A stretch of 9,729 bases of DNA from JADLDV01 sp964546355 (GTDB lineage Bacteria > Patescibacteriota > Minisyncoccia > Phycocordibacterales > UBA9973): assembly GCA_964546355.1 (NCBI GenBank), contig CAZJJM010000020.1:1-9729 (forward strand). Direction: 5' to 3'. The first letter of the stretch is position 1. Each line of letters begins with the position of its first letter. Made by a program: the position numbers and the translations under genes. Below the pieces are notes generated by a model, which saw only the letters and a program-made list of their open reading frames with translations, ran no database searches and was not told the DNA's origin. This document shows positions 1 to 6,080 of the stretch, in pieces.

Positions 1-1403
1 TCAATACCCATGCCGAATCCAGTCATTGGAGGCATACCATGCTCCATAGCGGTCAAGAATCGTTCATCAACACTCATCGCTTCTTCATCTCCTCCTTCTT
101 TTGCCTGTGCTTGTTTCTCTAACAATTCTCTTTCAACAAGAGGGTCAATAAGCTCAGCGTACTGATTGGTTATCTCAGCACCAGCAATGATAAGCTGTGC
201 GACACGGGCAGTACCGTCAGTGTTCTGTTTTGCAAGTGGCTTCAATCCTCCAGGATAATTGGTTACGAATGTTGGGTTAATCAGAAGTGGTCTTGCGGTT
301 TTTTTGTATATAAAATCAAGAACATTCGCAATACCCGTTTTTTGCATTTCTTCTCGATTCATACCGAGAGATTGTGCTTTTTCACGAATTATCTCTTCAG
401 GTGCAGTAGTCATATCAATACCAGCGTGCACTTTCAATAAGTCATTGAAAGTGACTTTTTGCCACGGTGCGTCAAAATCAACAGTAACTTCATTACCATC
501 TTTGTCATGAACCTTGAACTCAGTTTTGTTCACGACATCACGAGCGAGGTGTTTCAAAAGTTCTTCTGTCCATGTCATATTCTCTTCGAGGGTCACATAT
601 GCAGCATACCATTCGATCATCGTGAATTCTTGGATGTGAGTTGGATCACTTCCTTCGTTGCGGAAATTCTTCCCGATTTCATAGATACGTTCATATCCAC
701 CTGTCATAAGCATCTTATGCTCAAGCTCAAGTGAAATACGAAGTACCATATCCATATCGTATGCATTATGGTGTGTATTAAATGTCTTTGCCATAGCACC
801 ACCTGCTTGCGATTGCAAGATAGGTGTTTCTATTTCCATAAACCCTTTTTCATCAAAAAACTTTCTGATAGCACGAATAATCGCTGATCGTTTTTCGAAT
901 CGCTCAAATGTTTCTTTATTTGAAATCAAATCAAGGTATCGCTTGCGATATGTTTCTTCGACATCAGTAAGTCCGTGCCATTTTTCTGGAAGTGGAAGTA
1001 GTGCTTTTGAAGCAATATTCCATGCGGTTGCAAGTAAACTTCTCTCACCACGATCAGTGGTAAATAGTGTTCCTGTAACAGAAATAAAATCACCCAAGTC
1101 TATAGTATCTTTGAAAAGCTGGAGTATATCTTCACCAAGTACGTCTTTTTTGAAGACACATTGAAAACGCTCTTTGCCGTCTTGTAAAATAACAAAGAGG
1201 ATCGCACCTTGACCACGAATAGCAACAATACGCCCTGCGATAGATCGCACCGCACCTGAGGCAACGTGTCGGTCGAAGTATGTGATCAGTTCTGCAATAC
1301 TTTCATCGCGAGGAACAGATTCTGGATACACATCAATACCGTGCGCTTTGAGCGCTTCGAGTTTTTCTATACGTGTTGTTCGAAGTTCTTCAAGTGATGC
1401 CAT
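1..1403 (-). CDS. lysS: Lysyl-tRNA synthetase, class II (3' end cut by window edge)
   Basis: Charges tRNA-Lys with lysine in the cytoplasm. I translated it from ATG at 1403, which starts MASLEELRTTRIEKLEALKA; 467 codons are visible. An N-terminal OB-fold anticodon-binding region (about residues 50-150) is followed by the class II catalytic core: motif 1 around FMEIETPIL, the GGAMAKTFNTHHNA segment near residue 200, motif 2 FRNEG...EFTMIEWY near 246-265, and motif 3 GFGMGID at the window edge. The usual protein is about 490-505 residues, so only some 40 C-terminal residues, including the motif 3 arginine, should lie outside. It starts 15 bases after the greA stop, so it is probably the last or a late gene of prfA-greA-lysS. 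The bases before the ATG are AT-rich with no Shine-Dalgarno-like run. Identification is firm from all three class II motifs. Confidence 0.95.
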   Translation of the reverse strand, partial: MASLEELRTTRIEKLEALKAHGIDVYPESVPRDESIAELITYFDRHVASGAVRSIAGRIVAIRGQGAILFVILQDGKERFQCVFKKDVLGEDILQLFKDTIDLGDFISVTGTLFTTDRGERSLLATAWNIASKALLPLPEKWHGLTDVEETYRKRYLDLISNKETFERFEKRSAIIRAIRKFFDEKGFMEIETPILQSQAGGAMAKTFNTHHNAYDMDMVLRISLELEHKMLMTGGYERIYEIGKNFRNEGSDPTHIQEFTMIEWYAAYVTLEENMTWTEELLKHLARDVVNKTEFKVHDKDGNEVTVDFDAPWQKVTFNDLLKVHAGIDMTTAPEEIIREKAQSLGMNREEMQKTGIANVLDFIYKKTARPLLINPTFVTNYPGGLKPLAKQNTDGTARVAQLIIAGAEITNQYAELIDPLVERELLEKQAQAKEGGDEEAMSVDERFLTAMEHGMPPMTGFGMGI

Positions 1404-1418
1404 AAAATAAATTGGATG

Positions 1419-1880
1419 TTACTCAACATCTATAATAGCATATTCCATGATTCCTAGTGGACCCTTGAAACTTGCTGTGTCACCTTTCTTCTTCCCTACA
1501 AGTGCTTCACCGAGTGGTGAACGATTTGAAATACGACCTTGTGCCATATCAGCTTCTTCTGATCCAACAATGGTATACTTTTTTGTATCTTTGGTGCCTT
1601 TCTTTTGAATCACTGCGGTTGAACCAAGTTCTATGATGTCACTGTGATGTTTCTCAATAATAACTGCTGCTTTCAAAATTGCATCAATCTTTGCAATACG
1701 TTCTTCGAGCTTACCTTGTTCTTCGCGTGCTTGGTGATATTCTGCGTTTTCAGAAAGATCACCGAGTGATTTTGCATATTCAAGCGCAGACAAAATAACT
1801 TGTCGCACTGGACCGGAAAGCTCTGCGTGTTCTTTTTCTAATTGTTCTTTTTTTTCTTTTGTGATGTATTCTTGTTCCAT
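1419..1880 (-). CDS. greA: Transcript cleavage factor GreA
   Basis: Rescues backtracked RNA polymerase by inserting its coiled-coil tip into the secondary channel and stimulating cleavage of the RNA 3' end. The 153 residues match the normal family length (about 158). Residues 1-75 form the N-terminal coiled coil, with the tip motif GDLSENAEYHQAREEQ. D41 and E44 are the metal-coordinating acidic pair known from E. coli GreA. The C-terminal FKBP-like domain follows, with the diagnostic GRISNRSPLGEALVGKKKGD. The ATG at 1880 gives the right N-terminus for the family. The gene lies 45 bases after prfA and 15 bases before lysS. It has its own predicted promoter in the upstream gap, with the -10 box only 10 bases before the ATG, so it may be expressed both with prfA and from a leaderless transcript. 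Confidence 0.96.
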   Translation of the reverse strand: MEQEYITKEKKEQLEKEHAELSGPVRQVILSALEYAKSLGDLSENAEYHQAREEQGKLEERIAKIDAILKAAVIIEKHHSDIIELGSTAVIQKKGTKDTKKYTIVGSEEADMAQGRISNRSPLGEALVGKKKGDTASFKGPLGIMEYAIIDVE

Positions 1881-1890
1881 GTTTAGATAT

Positions 1891-1920
1891 ATTATAACGT
1901 ATAAATGTGTACTATGTGAT
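1891..1920 (-). promoter_or_regulatory. Predicted greA promoter, near-leaderless
   Basis: A perfect TATAAT -10 box (1891-1896) is preceded, after an 18-base spacer, by ATCACA (1915-1920), which matches the -35 consensus at four of six positions. The -10 ends 10 bases before the greA ATG. Initiation 6-7 bases downstream would leave a leader of only about 3-4 bases. It lies in the gap after prfA and would drive greA-lysS independently of the upstream promoter. Confidence 0.55.
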
Positions 1921-1925
1921 TCATA

Positions 1926-2897
1926 TTACTCTTCTGTGTCATCTGTCCCAACAACTCCTTGATCCAAGGCTTCAATGATTGGGTCGACATATCCTTGGAA
2001 AATTTTTGGGATATTATGCCATGACATCTTGATGCGGTGATCAGTAATGCGATCTTGCGGAATATTGTATGTACGAATTTTTTCAGAACGATCTCCTGTG
2101 CCAATCTGATTCTTGCGAACATCGGCGTATTTCTTTGATTCCTCTTCATCTTTCAACATTTGCAATTTTGAAGTCAAAATTGATAATGCTTTTTCACGAT
2201 TCTTCAACTGACTACGCTCAGAGGTTGATCTGACATCTAGTCCTGTTGGTTTGTGAATCAATCTCACTGCAGTCTCCACCTTATTCACATTTTGACCACC
2301 AGCACCTCCTGAACGTGAGTATTCGATTTCAAGATCAGCAGGGGCGATGACAATGGTCGTCTTCTTGCGAAGCGGAAGTACTGCGACGGAAGCAGTGGAT
2401 GTGTGGATACGCCCATTCTTCTCGGTGACAGGGACGCGCTGAATGCGATGCACTCCCGTCTCATACCGCAAGAAACGATATACTTCCCTGCCGTGGATTT
2501 CAAATGATGCTTCTTTATATCCATCAACGGCACTTTTTGATTCATCAATAGTACTCCATGTCCAACCTTCTTTTTCTGAATAGAGACGATACATTTCAGA
2601 TAATTGGAAAGCAAAGAGTGACGCTTCGTCTCCACCGGCACCGGCACGGACTTCGAGAATAATCTCATTTGGAAATTCTTCTTCCTTTTTTTCTGATTCA
2701 AAAATTTCAGCGATTTGCGCTTCGTAAACTTCCGTCTGTGCAGTAAGTTCAGTAAGTTCAGATTCTGCAAGTTCAGCAAGTGTCGGGTCTTCTGTAACTA
2801 ATTCTTTTACACGAAGAACTTCTCGATCAATCCGATCAAGCTCACTGGCAAGAAAACTTGTCTTGGTGTTTTGTTTTGCAATTTCACGATCAATCAT
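1926..2897 (-). CDS. prfA: Peptide chain release factor 1
   Basis: Recognises UAA and UAG in the ribosomal A site and triggers peptidyl-tRNA hydrolysis. The catalytic GGQ is at residues 200-202 in the context SRSGGAGGQNVNKVETAVRL. The stop-codon reading motif is PVT at 156-158 (RIQRVPVTEKNGRIHTS). The PxT form marks RF1, whereas RF2 carries SPF. The block VRAGAGGDEASLFA starts at about residue 83. At 323 residues the protein is shorter than E. coli RF1 (360); most of the loss is in N-terminal domain 1, here a short charged helical region of about 80 residues. The ATG at 2897 follows an extended -10 box by 9 bases, which supports both this start and leaderless transcription. A terminator separates it from rpmE upstream, so prfA begins the prfA-greA-lysS unit. 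Confidence 0.95.
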   Translation of the reverse strand: MIDREIAKQNTKTSFLASELDRIDREVLRVKELVTEDPTLAELAESELTELTAQTEVYEAQIAEIFESEKKEEEFPNEIILEVRAGAGGDEASLFAFQLSEMYRLYSEKEGWTWSTIDESKSAVDGYKEASFEIHGREVYRFLRYETGVHRIQRVPVTEKNGRIHTSTASVAVLPLRKKTTIVIAPADLEIEYSRSGGAGGQNVNKVETAVRLIHKPTGLDVRSTSERSQLKNREKALSILTSKLQMLKDEEESKKYADVRKNQIGTGDRSEKIRTYNIPQDRITDHRIKMSWHNIPKIFQGYVDPIIEALDQGVVGTDDTEE

Positions 2898-2906
2898 AAT
2901 GTATCT

Positions 2907-2915
2907 ATTTTACCA
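2907..2915 (-). promoter_or_regulatory. Extended -10 promoter of prfA, near-leaderless
   Basis: The bases read TGG then TAAAAT (2907-2912), an extended -10 element that differs from consensus at one position. It ends 9 bases before the prfA ATG, so the transcript should begin within a few bases of the start codon. I found no good -35 match. The element starts directly after the U-run of the rpmE terminator, so the two signals are contiguous. Confidence 0.5.
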
Positions 2916-2940
2916 AAAAAGAAACCAGGAGGTTTCTTTT
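2915..2940 (-). terminator. Rho-independent terminator after rpmE
   Basis: On the minus strand a perfect 10-base-pair stem (AAAAGAAACC against GGTTTCTTTT) with a TCCT loop ends in a run of six T. It begins 8 bases after the rpmE stop codon and ends where the prfA extended -10 begins. Its position and orientation fit termination of the transglycosylase-rpmE transcript. Confidence 0.8.
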
Positions 2941-2947
2941 CGTACGA

Positions 2948-3160
2948 TTATTTAGTCTTTACAGCAGCCGCGCGCTTCTTGAATTTATCAACACGCCCAG
3001 CAATGTCGAGAACCTTTTCTGTACCAGTATAAAACGGGTGACATTGTGTACAAATTTCAACAGAAATTTCATTGAGTGTAGAACCTACACTGAAAGTAGC
3101 TCCGCATGCACAAGTTGCTGTTGCCGATGGATTAAATTTTGGGTGAATATCTTTCTTCAT
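2948..3160 (-). CDS. rpmE: 50S ribosomal protein bL31, zinc-binding type
   Basis: Small zinc-ribbon protein of the large subunit, located at the intersubunit bridge region. The 70 residues equal the usual length. It starts MKKDIHPKF as in the family. The four zinc ligands of the C+ form are present: C17, C19, C37 and C40 (CAC...ICTQC), followed by the conserved HPFYTG and the GRVDKFKKR tail. The zinc-containing paralogue is normally the standard form, and no C-minus copy is seen here. It starts 24 bases after the transglycosylase stop with no terminator between, so co-transcription is possible. A good promoter with its -10 box 10 bases before the ATG suggests a leaderless transcript of its own. 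Confidence 0.97.
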   Translation of the reverse strand: MKKDIHPKFNPSATATCACGATFSVGSTLNEISVEICTQCHPFYTGTEKVLDIAGRVDKFKKRAAAVKTK

Positions 3161-3170
3161 ATATGGGTCA

Positions 3171-3199
3171 ATAGTATCACAGGATTATGGATTTTGCAA
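3171..3199 (-). promoter_or_regulatory. Predicted rpmE promoter, near-leaderless
   Basis: An extended -10, TGA followed by TACTAT (3171-3176), lies 17 bases downstream of TTGCAA (3194-3199), a four-of-six -35 match. The -10 ends 10 bases before the rpmE ATG. The -35 lies inside the last codons of the upstream transglycosylase gene, so this is an internal promoter of that unit. Confidence 0.55.
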
Positions 3200-4585
3200 T
3201 GGGTCAATCATAGTTTCTTGGATGGTCTTTTTTCGAGCAACAACCTGATTTCCGTAGAAACTATTAGCAGGCTTCTTACTATCACACGCTCGTCCAGAGT
3301 AATATCTGCATGCAGCATTTCTTTCAGCGGTATATCCACCAGCACTAGCACCTAAATCAGCAAGAAATACACCGGAGGCCATAAATGCATCTCGCGGAAT
3401 CCATGGATTTGGTTCACCAGAAATACCAAGAGCTTTGGCAACCTTATTTTCCATCATGACCCATGTTGAAGGAATGAACTGAGATGGACCCATCGCGCCA
3501 CCATACCCTCCTCCAGCAAGAGGACATGACACTCTCGTCTTAAATGGATCAAGTCCAAGCTTACCGACGATATCAAGGAATGGTTTGACATCACGATTTG
3601 GCTTCATGACATTTTTTATAGCTGCACCTGATTTTATCACAGTACCAGCACCAGTTACCTGATCAGACAAATAACATGATCCGACATTGGCACCCAAATT
3701 TGATTCTTGTTGTAAAATAGCAAGGATAAACGCAGGATCAACGCCCGTCTTCTTACCAGCTTCTTGTGCATACACAAGCGCATCCCCGAACGGAATCGCG
3801 GCATTACCTCCGGCGAGTTGGAATAATTTTGCACGAATCGTAGCACGCTTCTTTTCTCGATCTGCAATATATTTTGCTTGCTTTTCCTCTTCTTGTTGAC
3901 TGAGTTTAAGTAAAACTTTCTTTTCTGTCTCACTTTTTTCTACAACTTTTTTAGAATTTTCAAGTTCTACTTTTGCATCAACTTCTTGTTCTTGCTTTTG
4001 CTGTAATGTTTTCTTTTCTTTTTCAGTACTTGTTTTTGCAACCTTTATACCCTCAACATTTTCTTTAACTTCACGTTTTATGGACGCAAAAGTACTCATA
4101 TCACTGTACACATCTGACACGCTCTTGTTCTGTAATACAACACTTAAAAAAGGTATTTTGTCTATTTCATCTGTCTTTCTGATTAACTCTGCAAGAGATG
4201 CTTTCTTTTTATCTATCTTTGTTTCTAGTGTATCTATAGTTTTATTTTTTACCTTAATTTCTTGTGTAAGTTTTGCAATAGCATTATTGCGGAGTTTAAT
4301 TTTGAGTTTTGCTTGTTCGATTTGTGTTGTTAAAAACTGTACATCTTTTTTTATACTCCCTGTTTGTGTCTTTTGTTTTTCAAGTTGAGCTTGAAGATTT
4401 TTAATGTCTTGCTCAAGATTAAGTACTTCTTGTTCACAGATTCGTTTCTGATCAGCAGAAGAACTAAGTGTTAAATCTGTCTCACAGTCAAAAGCTTGTG
4501 CTTTTTTGAGAGTAGTCAAAATGACTCCACCACTTACAATGGATAGTAAAACAAAAAAAACTATAGGTTTTTTGATAAACCACAT
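3185..4585 (-). CDS. Secreted or anchored lytic transglycosylase with PcsB/CwlO-like coiled coil
   Basis: Probable peptidoglycan-cleaving enzyme outside the membrane. Residues 7-25 form a hydrophobic signal/anchor segment, with possible cleavage near AQAF at 29-32. Residues 50-255 are a long coiled coil. In its middle, PFLSVVLQNKSVSDVYSDMS (about 145-164) resembles the short hydrophobic hairpin of FtsX-regulated hydrolases such as PcsB and CwlO. Residues 265-445 look like a lysozyme-fold transglycosylase: E294 in ILQQESNLG is the expected catalytic glutamate, and GGAMGPSQFIPSTW (362-375) is the MltB/SLT-type substrate-groove motif. C304, C354, C426 and C434 could form disulfides, which fits an extracytoplasmic site. 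The pairing of this coiled coil with a transglycosylase, where CHAP, NlpC/P60 or M23 domains are usual, suggests a divisome-controlled hydrolase; that role is inference. Its promoter ends 8 bases before the ATG. Confidence 0.85.
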   Translation of the reverse strand: MWFIKKPIVFFVLLSIVSGGVILTTLKKAQAFDCETDLTLSSSADQKRICEQEVLNLEQDIKNLQAQLEKQKTQTGSIKKDVQFLTTQIEQAKLKIKLRNNAIAKLTQEIKVKNKTIDTLETKIDKKKASLAELIRKTDEIDKIPFLSVVLQNKSVSDVYSDMSTFASIKREVKENVEGIKVAKTSTEKEKKTLQQKQEQEVDAKVELENSKKVVEKSETEKKVLLKLSQQEEEKQAKYIADREKKRATIRAKLFQLAGGNAAIPFGDALVYAQEAGKKTGVDPAFILAILQQESNLGANVGSCYLSDQVTGAGTVIKSGAAIKNVMKPNRDVKPFLDIVGKLGLDPFKTRVSCPLAGGGYGGAMGPSQFIPSTWVMMENKVAKALGISGEPNPWIPRDAFMASGVFLADLGASAGGYTAERNAACRYYSGRACDSKKPANSFYGNQVVARKKTIQETMIDPLQNP

Positions 4586-4593
4586 ATGGAATA

Positions 4594-4621
4594 ATTATAG
4601 CATAAAAGACAAAACTCCCAA
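4594..4621 (-). promoter_or_regulatory. Predicted transglycosylase-gene promoter, near-leaderless
   Basis: TGC plus a perfect TATAAT (4594-4599) forms an extended -10. It is preceded at 16 bases by TTGGGA (4616-4621), a four-of-six -35 match. The -10 ends 8 bases before the ATG at 4585, so the leader would be 1-2 bases. The -35 box lies inside the hairpin of the bL25 terminator (last 4 bases of the 3' arm and 2 bases of the loop). Confidence 0.6.
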
Positions 4622-4639
4622 TTGCGGGAGTTTTGTCTT
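4604..4639 (-). terminator. Rho-independent terminator after rplY
   Basis: A perfect 14-base-pair stem (arms at 4606-4619 and 4626-4639) closes a six-base loop. On the minus strand it ends in TTTT (4607-4604). It lies 18 bases after the rplY stop. The near-perfect symmetry means it could also act weakly on the other strand, but no plus-strand gene is present. It shares bases with the -35 box of the following transglycosylase gene. Confidence 0.82.
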
Positions 4640-4657
4640 GCTATATATAAATATATA

Positions 4658-5287
4658 TTATGCTTCTGTTTCTTCTTCTTTCTTACCTTTCTTTTCTACT
4701 TCGATAGAAGCGAGGTCTACTGGTGAAGCTTCTTCTGTTTCTTCTTGAGCAACTGCAATAGATGCGACAACTTCGTCTGCCTCTGTAACAAGCGTTACCC
4801 CTTTTGGAAGCTTGAGGTCACTTGCATGAATCTGACTATCTGCATTTTCTAGAACACTAATATCTACTTCGATTCCGTGAGGAAGATCATTTGGAAGCGC
4901 TTTGATTTCTACTTCGTGAAGCACTTTGACCAATGTTCCGATATTACCTTTCACTGCTGGTGCAACACCAACGAATTCGAGTGGTACATGCACTTCTACA
5001 GGCTTGTGAATATCAACAACGAGGAAATCGATATGGAATGGCATACCGTTTACTGGATGGTGCTGTACTTCGTGTACAAGTGTACTTACTGTTCCTTCTG
5101 GAGTTTTCAATGTTACTGGAGTTGATTCACCTGCTTCACGAAACACACGAGTAAAGTCAATAAGAGAGACACTAATCATAGTTGTTTGTTTGCCTGCACC
5201 GTAGAATACTGCTGGAACCATACCTTCGGTACGGAGTTTTTCTAGGTTTTCTGTTGGTTGGCGTAGTTTTGCTTCAAGTGTAATCAT
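4658..5287 (-). CDS. rplY: 50S ribosomal protein bL25, long CTC/TL5 form
   Basis: Binds the 5S rRNA on the large subunit. Residues 1-90 form the L25 domain: LRTEGMVPAVFYGAGK at 18-33 and HEVQHHPVNGMPFHIDF at 72-88 are family signatures. Residues about 93-183 are the beta-rich C-terminal TL5/CTC domain. The last 25 residues are a low-complexity tail of Glu and Lys. The 209-residue length fits the long form and not the 94-residue E. coli form. It is a single-gene unit here, without the pth neighbour often seen in other bacteria. A near-consensus promoter ends 8 bases before the ATG and a strong terminator follows, so it should be abundantly and separately transcribed, presumably without a 5' leader. 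Confidence 0.95.
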   Translation of the reverse strand: MITLEAKLRQPTENLEKLRTEGMVPAVFYGAGKQTTMISVSLIDFTRVFREAGESTPVTLKTPEGTVSTLVHEVQHHPVNGMPFHIDFLVVDIHKPVEVHVPLEFVGVAPAVKGNIGTLVKVLHEVEIKALPNDLPHGIEVDISVLENADSQIHASDLKLPKGVTLVTEADEVVASIAVAQEETEEASPVDLASIEVEKKGKKEEETEA

Positions 5288-5295
5288 ATAGGACT

Positions 5296-5323
5296 ATTAT
5301 ATAGAAATTATGAAAAAAGTCAA
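5296..5323 (-). promoter_or_regulatory. Near-consensus rplY promoter, near-leaderless
   Basis: TTGACT (5318-5323, five of six) and a perfect TATAAT (5296-5301) are separated by 16 bases. The -10 ends 8 bases before the rplY ATG. The whole -35 hexamer lies in the 3' arm of the terminator hairpin of the preceding gene, so the terminator sequence doubles as a promoter element. Confidence 0.7.
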
Positions 5324-5344
5324 AGATAAAATTTTTGACTTTTT
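5313..5344 (-). terminator. Terminator hairpin after the FTP/PepSY-like gene
   Basis: Arms AAAAAGTCAAA and TTTGACTTTTT (5314-5324 and 5334-5344) pair over 11 bases around a nine-base loop. On the minus strand the structure ends in a T-run that is partly inside the stem. The stem is AT-rich and therefore weaker than the other terminators here. It contains the -35 box of rplY. Confidence 0.6.
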
Positions 5345-5358
5345 AAGTGAAGATATTA

Positions 5359-5391
5359 TTAATATCTAACCCCATCATCAAAAAAGATAGT
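5359..5391 (-). other. In-frame coding remnant after an amber stop
   Basis: After the TAG stop of the PepSY-like gene (5392-5394) the same frame continues for ten codons, TIFFDDGVRY, to a TAA at 5359-5361. The resulting join, DAQTG-x-TIFFDDGVRY, looks like a natural PepSY C-terminus, where a DAxTG turn is commonly followed by E/K and a further strand. All nine other genes whose ends are visible finish in TAA; this is the only TAG. A single C-to-T, G-to-T or A-to-T change in a Gln, Glu or Lys codon would explain it. The segment is seen; its past or present translation is inference. Confidence 0.4.
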
Positions 5392-5988
5392 CTATCCTGT
5401 TTGAGCATCAATGATTAAATATGAAGGAGAATTTTTAATTGGCCGCACTCTCCACACAAGCACAATATATTTTTCCCCAGGCTTCCCCATATTTTTGTTC
5501 CAAAATTCTTTATTCGCAACAAGAGATTCGTTTTTTATTTTCTTGCTCGCAATGACTATTGCTTGATCCTCAGATATTTTTGGAATGGTTGAAATATTAG
5601 GAGTAATATCTGTATTAATTTCATTTGTAACACTTGAAATAGTACCATTAGATTTGAAGTGATAGATAGACTCATCAGTACGGATACCATTTAAGTAAAC
5701 ATAAAATCTTATATGTGTCATTCCGATGTTATCTTTTTCAAAACGATATGCTTGAAGTCCTTGCAAAGATTTACTGTTATTTTCCATAAGTATCTCCATT
5801 TGATCAATTTGATCAGGTGTAATCAAATGAGGTGGTGTTTGTGTTTCGTTATTTGCTTTTATTGTTTTTTCGTAATCGGTATTTTTATGATCAAAGTAAT
5901 CTGATTTCTTGTTTAAATAAGAAATTCCACCAGCAAGGACTAGTAAAATAATTATTATAATTAATAAAATTGTATTCGTTTTATTCAT
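5392..5988 (-). CDS. Membrane-anchored FTP/PepSY-like protein (protease-propeptide architecture, no protease)
   Basis: Function unknown. A short cytoplasmic start is followed by a single strong membrane segment at residues 6-24 and a hydrophilic linker to about 70. The rest should be extracytoplasmic. Residues 75-130 (LQAYRFEKDNIGMTHIRFYV, then YHFKSNGTISSVTNEI) resemble the FTP domain of thermolysin/fungalysin propeptides. Residues 134-198 (KISEDQAIVIASKKI ... YIVLVWRVRP ... YLIIDAQTG) resemble PepSY. In M4 proteases the mature enzyme would follow DAxTG, but here the protein ends and no metalloprotease is encoded downstream. It may be a stand-alone inhibitor/chaperone-like PepSY protein. It has its own promoter and terminator. 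The amber stop may have removed ten residues. The fold call is from motif resemblance only. Confidence 0.6.
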   Translation of the reverse strand: MNKTNTILLIIIIILLVLAGGISYLNKKSDYFDHKNTDYEKTIKANNETQTPPHLITPDQIDQMEILMENNSKSLQGLQAYRFEKDNIGMTHIRFYVYLNGIRTDESIYHFKSNGTISSVTNEINTDITPNISTIPKISEDQAIVIASKKIKNESLVANKEFWNKNMGKPGEKYIVLVWRVRPIKNSPSYLIIDAQTG

Positions 5989-5994
5989 GTAAAA

Positions 5995-6023
5995 ATTATA
6001 CCATGGGTTTAATTTACTAATAA
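5995..6023 (-). promoter_or_regulatory. Predicted promoter of the PepSY-like gene, leaderless
   Basis: TGG plus a perfect TATAAT (5995-6000) makes an extended -10. Upstream at 17 bases is only a weak -35 (TTATTA, 6018-6023). The -10 ends six bases before the ATG at 5988, so the first transcribed base should be at or next to the A of the start codon. Confidence 0.6.
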
Positions 6024-6025
6024 GG

Positions 6026-6060
6026 AAAATAAAAAATAGCCGAGAATTAATCTCGACTAT
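6026..6060 (-). terminator. Terminator after the sorting-domain protein gene
   Basis: A 10-base-pair stem (6036-6045 against 6051-6060) with a five-base loop is followed on the minus strand by TTTTTTATTTT. One pair is U-G in minus-strand RNA but would be C-A in plus-strand RNA, so the hairpin is built for minus-strand transcripts. It lies about 20 bases after the gene's TAA. Confidence 0.78.
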
Positions 6061-6080
6061 ATTGTTTTTATAGCAAACTT

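Noticed and set aside
259..1164. Plus-strand open frames across the lysS region
   Set aside because: They lie antisense to a LysRS with all class II motifs, have no recognisable protein features and no promoter geometry.
1432..1440. Extended -10 (TGC plus TATTAT) for lysS inside greA
   Set aside because: It lies in greA codons, has no -35 match at 16-18 bases, and sits 28 bases before the ATG, unlike the other promoters.
2742..2759. Tandem nine-base repeat (AGTAAGTTC twice)
   Set aside because: It encodes the repeating Glu-Leu-Thr helix pattern of the RF1 N-terminal domain and needs no other explanation.
5335..5362. Plus-strand promoter from the symmetric TTGACT in the terminator stem with TATTAA downstream
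   Set aside because: The -35 follows automatically from the hairpin symmetry and the -10 match is weak; no plus-strand gene follows.
5351..5367. Seven-base inverted repeat (AGATATT/AATATCT) after the PepSY-like gene
   Set aside because: Pure AT-rich short palindrome with a three-base loop, likely by chance; no T-run or partner site.
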